Below, piece by piece: positions 7,219-11,997 of a stretch of DNA of 11,997 nt. Position numbers and translations under genes: made by a program. The stretch is from assembly GCA_964538505.1 (NCBI GenBank), contig CAZIDY010000065.1, positions 1 to 11,997 of the forward strand, read 5' to 3'. The notes below the pieces were generated by a model. It was given only the letters and a program-made list of their open reading frames with translations, ran no database searches and was not told where the DNA came from. The stretch is from Zeimonas sp964538505 (GTDB taxonomy: Bacteria; Pseudomonadota; Gammaproteobacteria; Burkholderiales; Burkholderiaceae_E). The number at the start of each line of letters is the position of its first letter. The stretch's first letter is position 1.

Positions 7219-8957
7219 ATGCACAGGTCGACCCGATCCAGGCCTCGGTGCTGCACCGCCGGCTGAAGTCGATCACCGAAGAGATGGGACTGACGCTGCT
7301 GCGCACGACGCGCTCGCCGATCCTGAGCGAGGCACGCGATTTCGTCACCGGCCTGTACGACGCGCAGGGCCGCATGCTCGAGCAGACCGAGTACATCCCG
7401 GTGCTCGCCTTCGCCCTGCAGCCGGCCTGCGAGCACATCGTGCGCTTCTTCGGCGACGACATCCATGAAGGCGACGTCATCCTGCACAACGACGTCTTCT
7501 CGGGCGGCAACCAGAACAACGACGTCGCCGTCTTCCGCCCGATCTTCCGCGACGGCGAGCTCGTCGCGTGGGCCGCGGTGAAGGGGCACCAGGCCGACAT
7601 CGGCGGCGCGCAGGCCGGCGGCTACAACCCGGAGGCGCGCGAGGTCTGGCAGGAGGCGCTGCGCATTCCGCCCGTGAAGGTGTACGAGCGCGGGCGGCTG
7701 CGCCGCGACGTCTGGCGAATGATCTTCGCGAACATCCGCTACCCGATCGTCGAGGAGGACATCAAGGCACAGATCGGCGCCACCCGCATCGGCGAGCGCG
7801 CGATGCACGAGCTCTGCGAGCGCTTCGATCGGCCGACCTTCGACGCCTGCATCGACTATCTGTTCGCCGCTGCCGAGCGCATGGTCCGCCGCGAGATCGC
7901 CGCGATTCCCGACGGCGTCTACCACGGCGAGAGCTGGGCCTTCTACGACGGCGTGCGCGACGGATCGAAGATGCGCATCGCACTCGCAGTGCACGTGCAG
8001 GGCGACGAGATCACCTTCGACTTCAGCGGCTCGTCGCCGCAGACGCCCGGCTTCGTCAATGCGCCGTATTCGGCAACGGCGTCGGCGCTGCTGCTGACCT
8101 TCCTGATGCTGATCGACCCGCAGGTGCCGCACAACGGCGGCATCCTGCGGCCGATCCGCATCGTGAATCCGGAAGGCTCGTTTCTGAACGCCGGCTTTCC
8201 GGCCGCGACCACTTTCGGCAACTCGCTCACCGGTCCGACCTCGGATGCGATCTTCCGCGCTTTCGCGCAGGCGCTGCCGAAGATGGTCACCGCCGGCTGG
8301 AACCGGATGATGGGCTTCACGATCACCGGACACGATCCGCGGCGCGAGCGGCCCTACGTCGACATCCTGTTCCTCGCGCTGAAGGGCGGCTCGGGCGCTA
8401 CCTGGGGTGCCGACGGCTACGACCACATCGGGCTGATCAACTGCGCCGGCGGCATCCTCGCGCAGGATTACGAGATGTTCGAGGTGCACGACCCGCACCG
8501 GCTGCTGCGCCACGAATACGCGCCCGACTCGGCCGGAGCGGGGCGATGGCGCGGTGGGCTCGGCGTCGACACCGAGTTCGTCATCGACGGCGAAGACGTG
8601 ACCGGCATCGCCTTCGGCGACGGCATCGAGGAGCGGGCGCGTGCCTTCGGGCTGTTCGGCGGGCGTGCGGGCAGCGTCAACCGGATGAAGATCGTGCAGC
8701 CCGACGGCACCGTACGCCGACCGAAAGCCAAGGAGATCGTGCGCGACATTCCGCGCGGATCGGTGTACCGGCAGCACGCCGGCGGCGGCGGCGGATACGG
8801 CGATCCGCGCGAGCGGCCGGTGCAGCAGGTGATCGACGACGTGCTCGACGGCCTGCTCAGCGTCGAGGCCGCCTACAGCGACTACGGCGTCGCCTTCGAT
8901 CCGGCGACCGGATCCTTCGACGCGGCGGCTACCGCCGCGCTGCGCCGCGCGCAATGA
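7215..8957 (+). CDS. hyuB: Hydantoinase/oxoprolinase family protein, HyuB subunit
   Basis: Partner subunit of HyuA (Hydantoinase_B family, 580 residues, normal length). Family landmarks are DPIQASVLHRRLKSITEEMG at the N-terminus, ARDF at about 40, DVILHNDVFSGG, KGHQADIGG with His125 and Asp128, ALRIPPVKVY, GSSPQTPGFVNAPYSATASAL, DILFLALKGGSGATWGADG, and a glycine-rich C-terminal segment HAGGGGGYGDP near the end. The HxxD pair corresponds by position to metal ligands reported in the homologous acetone carboxylase subunit, so metal binding is plausible (my alignment by eye). It is translationally coupled on both sides: ATGA with hyuA (7215-7218) and ATGA with the VOC gene (8954-8957). The enzyme would use ATP through HyuA to hydrolyse an imide/lactam or to carboxylate a ketone. 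The second option fits better with a ligase two genes downstream, but that is inference. Confidence 0.93.
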   Translation: MNAQVDPIQASVLHRRLKSITEEMGLTLLRTTRSPILSEARDFVTGLYDAQGRMLEQTEYIPVLAFALQPACEHIVRFFGDDIHEGDVILHNDVFSGGNQNNDVAVFRPIFRDGELVAWAAVKGHQADIGGAQAGGYNPEAREVWQEALRIPPVKVYERGRLRRDVWRMIFANIRYPIVEEDIKAQIGATRIGERAMHELCERFDRPTFDACIDYLFAAAERMVRREIAAIPDGVYHGESWAFYDGVRDGSKMRIALAVHVQGDEITFDFSGSSPQTPGFVNAPYSATASALLLTFLMLIDPQVPHNGGILRPIRIVNPEGSFLNAGFPAATTFGNSLTGPTSDAIFRAFAQALPKMVTAGWNRMMGFTITGHDPRRERPYVDILFLALKGGSGATWGADGYDHIGLINCAGGILAQDYEMFEVHDPHRLLRHEYAPDSAGAGRWRGGLGVDTEFVIDGEDVTGIAFGDGIEERARAFGLFGGRAGSVNRMKIVQPDGTVRRPKAKEIVRDIPRGSVYRQHAGGGGGYGDPRERPVQQVIDDVLDGLLSVEAAYSDYGVAFDPATGSFDAAATAALRRAQ

Positions 8958-9376
8958 AGCCGCCGCGCATCGACCACATCGGCATCGTCGTCGACGACCT
9001 CGATGCGTCGGTCGCGTCGATGACGCGCATGCTGCCGGGTGCGCCGGTCCGGCGGCGCTCGATTCCCGATGCCGGCCTCGAGGTCGCCGAGTTCGTCACC
9101 GAGAACATCGTCGTCGAGCTGCTGCAGTACACCGACGACGGCGACGGATTCGGACGCGCGGTGATGGGCTCGGCGTCGGGCGTGAATCACCTGTCGGTCG
9201 GTGTCGACGACCTCGACGGGGCGCTCGGTGCGTTGCGTGACGCGGGCATCGAGGCGTCGGCGGGCTTTCCGCGCCGCGGCGCGCACGGACGCATCGCGTT
9301 CCTGCCGCGCGACCCGGGCACGGGGCTGCTGTTCGAGCTGTGCCAGCCGGACGACGACGCAGAAACCGGGCGATGA
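8954..9376 (+). CDS. VOC superfamily protein, methylmalonyl-CoA epimerase-like
   Basis: Small metal-dependent enzyme of the vicinal oxygen chelate fold (140 residues), closest in appearance to methylmalonyl-CoA epimerase; glyoxalase or dioxygenase relatives cannot be excluded. Two beta-alpha-beta-beta-beta modules are visible. The first begins RIDHIGIVVDDLDASV and the second GVNHLSVGVDDLDGAL. The four probable metal ligands are His8, Glu55 (in VVELLQ), His79 and Glu128 (in LLFELCQ), matching the spacing of the epimerase family. Start ATG 8954 overlaps the hyuB stop and the TGA at 9374-9376 overlaps the ligase start, so translation is coupled. In this operon it could racemise an alpha-carbon next to a CoA thioester or carboxylate made by the neighbouring enzymes; the true substrate is unknown. 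Confidence 0.85.
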   Translation: MKPPRIDHIGIVVDDLDASVASMTRMLPGAPVRRRSIPDAGLEVAEFVTENIVVELLQYTDDGDGFGRAVMGSASGVNHLSVGVDDLDGALGALRDAGIEASAGFPRRGAHGRIAFLPRDPGTGLLFELCQPDDDAETGR

Positions 9377-10743
9377 GCGGCGAGCGGCTCCTGTGGAACG
9401 AAGCCGTCGAGGCGATGCCGCGCGACGCGCTGCGCGCGCTGCAGTGGAAGCGGCTGCAGCGACAGATGCGATACAACTTCGAGCGCTCGCCGTTCCTGCG
9501 TGCGAAGTTCGACGCAGCGGGTGCGGTCCCGGAAGACGTGCGCAGCTTCGCCGATTTCGCGCGCATCCCGGTCACGACCAAGGACGAGCATCGCCGCGCG
9601 CAGCAGGAATCGATCGAGCGTCACGGCGACCCCTTCGCTCTGCTCGCCTGCGCGCGTGCCGACGAGATCGTGCGCATCAACGCCACCTCGGGCACGACCG
9701 GCACGCCGACGCTGTACACGCTGACCGCGCACGACATCGCCGTCGTCAACGAGATGCACGCGCGCAAGTACTGGCGCGCCGGCATCCGTCCCGGCCACGT
9801 GATGCTGCAGGCGCTGTCGCTGAGCATGTTCACCGGTGGCCTGCCGCTGTCGCAGGGGATCATGCATCTGGGTGCCTGCGTGGTGCCGGTCGGCATCGAG
9901 GGCGGCACGCAGCGCGTCCTCGATATCGCACGCATCACGCGCCCACACGCGATCGTCGCGACGCCCTCCTTCGGTCGCTACCTGATCGAAGAGGCGCCGC
10001 GCCTCACCGGCCGGCCCGCACGCGACCTCGGCCTGCGCTGGTTCTTCTGCGCCGGCGAAGGCGGCGGCAGCGATCCCGCGATCCGCCGCGCGCTCGCCGA
10101 CGGCTTCGGCGCGAAAGTGTTCGACCACACCGGCGGAGGTCACGCGTTCCACGGCATCTCATGCGAAGCGGTCGACGAAGGCTGCGAGGGCATGCACTTC
10201 GTCTCCGAGGACCACTGCCTGCTCGAGCTCGTCGACCCGGCGACGAAGGCACCGATCGAGCTCACGCACGGCGCGATCGGCGAGATGGTGTTCACTTTCC
10301 TCGACTGGTGCGGCGGGCCGTTCATGCGCTACGCGCTCGGCGACCTGCTGCAGGTCTACACCGAGCCGTGCCGCTGCGGACTGCCCGGGATCCGCTTCGC
10401 GATCATCGGCCGCACCGACGACATGCTCACCGTGAAGGGCGTAAACGTCTATCCGCAGGCGATCGCCAATGAGATCGCGCGCCTGCAGCCGCGCGTGACC
10501 GGCGCGTTTCGCATCGTCCTCGATGCGCCGGGGCCGCTCGTGGAGCCGCCGTTGCGCATCCGGATCGAGCATGCGGGGCTCGAGGGGAAGGCGCTCGCGT
10601 CGTTGGAGACGGAGTTGCTCGAGCAGTTCCGCGATCGACTGCGCATCCGCCCGGCCTTCGAATGGCTCGCGCCCGAGGCGCTGCCGCGCGAGGCGGGCAA
10701 GACGAGGTACATCGAGATCGAGCGGGGTCGAACTGCTCGATGA
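9373..10743 (+). CDS. PaaK-like adenylate-forming enzyme (phenylacetate-CoA ligase family), atypical core motif
   Basis: Likely acyl-CoA ligase or acyl-adenylating enzyme that activates a carboxylic acid with ATP. The 456-residue length fits the PaaK branch. Visible motifs are the ATP loop SGTTGTPT (106-113), the hinge GRTDDMLTVKGVNVYP (from Gly346), the PaaK-type CRCG before the hinge, and a C-terminal GKTRY with Lys443 at the position of the adenylation lysine. The YGxTE/YGLSE segment that normally follows the middle of the adenylation domain is replaced by FDHTGGGHAFHG (250-261), so the Glu that contacts Mg-ATP is not where expected; Glu265 is a possible substitute. The gene overlaps the VOC gene by ATGA (9373-9376). 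Its stop is followed at once by a strong ribosome binding site for the SDR gene. Substrate unknown; aryl or beta-keto acids are possible. Confidence 0.87.
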   Translation: MSGERLLWNEAVEAMPRDALRALQWKRLQRQMRYNFERSPFLRAKFDAAGAVPEDVRSFADFARIPVTTKDEHRRAQQESIERHGDPFALLACARADEIVRINATSGTTGTPTLYTLTAHDIAVVNEMHARKYWRAGIRPGHVMLQALSLSMFTGGLPLSQGIMHLGACVVPVGIEGGTQRVLDIARITRPHAIVATPSFGRYLIEEAPRLTGRPARDLGLRWFFCAGEGGGSDPAIRRALADGFGAKVFDHTGGGHAFHGISCEAVDEGCEGMHFVSEDHCLLELVDPATKAPIELTHGAIGEMVFTFLDWCGGPFMRYALGDLLQVYTEPCRCGLPGIRFAIIGRTDDMLTVKGVNVYPQAIANEIARLQPRVTGAFRIVLDAPGPLVEPPLRIRIEHAGLEGKALASLETELLEQFRDRLRIRPAFEWLAPEALPREAGKTRYIEIERGRTAR

Positions 10744-10750
10744 GGAGGAG
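10741..10750 (+). promoter_or_regulatory. Ribosome binding site of the SDR gene, overlapping the ligase stop codon
   Basis: TGAGGAGGAG begins with the ligase stop codon and carries a near-perfect Shine-Dalgarno sequence 5 bp before the ATG at 10756. This is the only gene of the hyu operon with a strong site and without an ATGA overlap, so it may be translated at a higher, independent rate. Confidence 0.75.
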
Positions 10751-10755
10751 ACGAC

Positions 10756-11538
10756 ATGGACATGCGACTGCGCGGCCGTAGCGCGCTGATCACCGGAGGC
10801 TCGCAGGGAATCGGCTTCTGCATCGCGAGCATGCTCGCAGACGAAGGCTGCCACGTGCATCTCGTTGCACGCTCCGAGAAGGACCTGGAGGACGCACGCA
10901 GCCGGATCCGCGAGCGTGCCGACGTGCAGGTACAGCTGCACCCGCTCGACCTGTCGCAGCGCGGATGCGCCGCCGAGCTCGCGCGCCGCTGCGGCGATGT
11001 CGACATCCTCGTCAACAACGCCGGATCGACGCCGCGCGGCACGCTCGAGGAAGTCGACGACGAACGGATGCGTGCTGCCTTCGACCTGAAGGTGTTCGGC
11101 TACATCGACATGTGCCGCCACTTCTTTCCGCGGATGAAGGCGCGCGGCAGCGGCGTCATCATCAACATCCTCGGCAATGGCGGCGAGCGCGTCGACGTCG
11201 GCTACATCGCCGGCGCCGCATGCAACGCGTCGCTGATGGCGTTCACGCGCGCACTCGGCGGCACGAGCGGCGACTTCGGCGTGCGCGTCGTCGGGGTCAA
11301 TCCGGGGCCGGTCGCGACCGAGCGCCTCGTCGGGTTGATGCGCAAAGAAGCCGGGACGCGGCTGGGCGATGCGGAGCGATGGAGCGAGCTGGGGAAGGGG
11401 TTTCCGTTCGGGCGTGCGGCCACCGTCGAGGAGAATGCTGCGACGGTCGTGCTGCTTGCGTCGGATCATTCGTCGTACACGACGGGGACGATCGTGACGA
11501 TCGACGGGGGGATGGCGAACCGGGGGTCGTTGATCTGA
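10756..11538 (+). CDS. Short-chain dehydrogenase/reductase (SDR) family protein with degenerate catalytic residues
   Basis: A 260-residue classical-length SDR with a Rossmann fold. The cofactor motif TGGSQGIG (13-20) and NNAG (87-90) are intact, and VARSEKDLEDA after beta-2 suggests NADP(H) rather than NAD(H) through its Arg. The active site is unusual: Tyr150 in GYIAGAACN is present, but the residue four places on, normally Lys, is Ala154. The segment where the catalytic Ser lies in the INISS motif reads INILGNGG (136-143), with no Ser. After the active site come VNPGPVATERL and a C-terminal IVTIDGGMANRG, all normal for SDRs. The annotated start has a strong RBS and lies 12 bp after the ligase stop. 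It is the last gene of the operon. It may bind NADP and a CoA substrate but use different chemistry, or be a specialised SDR subfamily with a shifted mechanism. Confidence 0.9.
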   Translation: MDMRLRGRSALITGGSQGIGFCIASMLADEGCHVHLVARSEKDLEDARSRIRERADVQVQLHPLDLSQRGCAAELARRCGDVDILVNNAGSTPRGTLEEVDDERMRAAFDLKVFGYIDMCRHFFPRMKARGSGVIINILGNGGERVDVGYIAGAACNASLMAFTRALGGTSGDFGVRVVGVNPGPVATERLVGLMRKEAGTRLGDAERWSELGKGFPFGRAATVEENAATVVLLASDHSSYTTGTIVTIDGGMANRGSLI

Positions 11539-11650
11539 GCGGGGGGCTGGGCGGCCTGGCGCGCGCATCGCAGCGCAGTGCGGCACACGGTACACGCCGC
11601 GGCGCACTCGCCGTACTGGACGCACCACCTCGCCCGGCGCCCGCAGCGCA

Positions 11651-11710
11651 CTTGCCGCACTTGCCGCACTTGCCGCACTCGCCGCGCTCGCCGCGCTCGC
11701 CGCGCTCGCC
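11651..11710. repeat. 9-bp tandem repeat array, six full units plus a partial one
   Basis: Three units CTTGCCGCA (11651, 11660, 11669) are followed by three units CTCGCCGCG (11678, 11687, 11696) and a partial CTCGCC (11705-11710). The block change from one unit type to the other indicates separate local expansion of two variants. The array lies 112 bp after the SDR stop. Because 9 is a multiple of 3 it produces a repetitive Cys/Gly/Lys/Glu/Arg peptide in the minus-strand frames, which is not evidence of coding. Confidence 0.9.
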
Positions 11711-11753
11711 CGCATCCACCGCACCGTACACCGCCACACGCATGCGCCGCGAA

Positions 11754-11775
11754 ATGCAATAGAACACAGCATTTT
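11754..11775 (+). repeat. First copy of a 22-bp direct repeat
   Basis: This copy runs from ATGCAATAGA to CAGCATTTT and matches 11921-11942 at 20 of 22 positions; the two differences are adjacent (AT versus GC at the sixth and seventh bases). It continues into a stem CACAGC/GCTGTG (11765-11770, 11778-11783), which the second copy lacks because its match ends at 11942. Confidence 0.8.
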
Positions 11776-11783
11776 CAGCTGTG
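11765..11783. repeat. Small inverted repeat (hairpin) CACAGC-N7-GCTGTG
   Basis: A perfect 6-bp stem with an ATTTTCA loop. It is followed by a smaller GGAC-CGCC-GTCC hairpin at 11785-11796. The pair could be a small dispersed palindromic element or a weak transcription-end structure; neither strand has a long T-tract after it. Confidence 0.45.
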
Positions 11784-11920
11784 CGGACCGCCGTCCCGCT
11801 CAGAATGCAGCGTTTCGTTGCGATTTGCCTGCCAGAGCTCTGCCGACAGGCGCTATCCAGGCAGGGGGCTGGCTGGCATCGGGGCACGATACGCGCCGCC
11901 GCGCCGCGTCGCGCGCCCAG

Positions 11921-11942
11921 ATGCAGCAGAACACAGCATTTT
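11921..11942 (+). repeat. Second copy of the 22-bp direct repeat, ending at the probable IS boundary
   Basis: 20 of 22 bases match 11754-11775. The match stops exactly where the TGTCAACG terminus of the probable insertion sequence begins (11943), as expected if an element inserted into this repeat copy. Confidence 0.8.
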
Positions 11943-11997
11943 TGTCAACGCCGGCCGAAAATTGCACATTTCTGGCGGACGAAAATTGCACAGTTCG
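11943..11997 (+). mobile_element. Probable left end of an IS21-like insertion sequence, running off the window
   Basis: The stretch begins TGTCAACGCCGG and then contains CGAAAATTGCACA twice (11956-11968 and 11980-11992) with a 24-bp period. IS21-family elements typically begin with TG and carry multiple short repeats inside their ends, to which the IstA transposase binds; this arrangement fits. No istA/istB coding sequence is inside the window, so the identification rests on the terminal architecture only. The flanking 22-bp repeat is cut at the same point. Confidence 0.5.

Larger units (their letters stand above)
11539..11997. other. Non-coding, repeat-rich region after the SDR gene
   Basis: No convincing gene was found here. 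The long minus-strand frames are antisense to the SDR gene or are created by the tandem repeat. The region contains a 9-bp tandem array (11651-11710), a hairpin at 11765-11783, a 10-bp palindrome CAGAGCTCTG (11833-11842) enclosed by GCCTG/CAGGC arms (11827-11851), two copies of a 22-bp sequence and a probable insertion-sequence end. No tRNA, riboswitch or clear operon terminator is visible; the operon transcript probably ends somewhere here. Confidence 0.7.

Noticed and set aside
5293..8954. Long minus-strand frames (about 640 residues each) across hyuA and hyuB
   Set aside because: Mirror frames of strongly conserved genes; no recognisable domain and biased composition.
11580..11600. GCGGC-N11-GCCGC as an operon terminator after the SDR gene
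   Set aside because: The stem is only 5 bp with a long loop and no T-tract; chance is likely in GC-rich DNA.
11651..11710. CRISPR-like array
   Set aside because: The repeats are 9 bp and contiguous with no spacers; it is a simple tandem repeat.
10159..11887. Minus-strand frames across the ligase, SDR and tail region, including a repetitive Cys/Gly/Lys stretch
   Set aside because: They are antisense to real genes, and the repetitive peptide is only the 9-bp tandem repeat read in frame.

Overview
The window is very GC-rich, with strong third-position G/C bias and densely packed genes separated by ATGA overlaps. The protein families (LivM-LivG fusion, NnrS, XdhC-like, HyuA/HyuB, PaaK-like ligase) point to a proteobacterium, most likely a betaproteobacterium of the Burkholderiales type. 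This assignment is an inference; no rRNA or other phylogenetic marker is present.

Left part (1-2474): the 3' end of a branched-chain-amino-acid-type (HAAT) ABC transporter operon. A LivM permease domain fused to a LivG ATPase runs in from the left edge, followed by a periplasmic substrate-binding protein. A 12-bp perfect GC hairpin lies just after the binding-protein stop codon. Middle-left (2505-4374): an NnrS family membrane protein converges on an XdhC-family Rossmann protein, and the two genes overlap tail to tail by 71 bp.

Central and right part (4461-11538): a TetR-type regulator is divergent, across only 58 bp, from a five-gene operon: hyuA, hyuB, a VOC/methylmalonyl-CoA-epimerase-like protein, a PaaK-like adenylate-forming ligase and an SDR protein. 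The first four are joined by three consecutive ATGA overlaps; the SDR follows after 12 bp with a strong ribosome binding site. The divergent spacer holds three GTAC cores forming an inverted repeat, a likely operator for the TetR protein.

The operon is the most interesting part. HyuA/HyuB-type enzymes perform ATP-dependent cyclic amide/imide hydrolysis (hydantoinase, 5-oxoprolinase) or ATP-dependent ketone carboxylation (acetone and acetophenone carboxylases). Coupling to a CoA-ligase-like enzyme resembles acetophenone metabolism, where carboxylation is followed by CoA activation, so a carboxylate formed by HyuAB could be activated and then processed by the VOC and SDR proteins. Both the ligase and the SDR deviate at normally catalytic positions: the ligase has no YGxTE-type motif, and the SDR keeps the Tyr but lacks the Lys and probably the Ser. 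The substrate cannot be read from the sequence.

Right edge (11539-11997): non-coding and repeat-rich. It holds a 9-bp tandem repeat array, small hairpins, a duplicated 22-bp sequence and, at the very edge, a TGTCAACG terminus with 24-bp-period internal repeats that looks like the end of an IS21-like insertion sequence.
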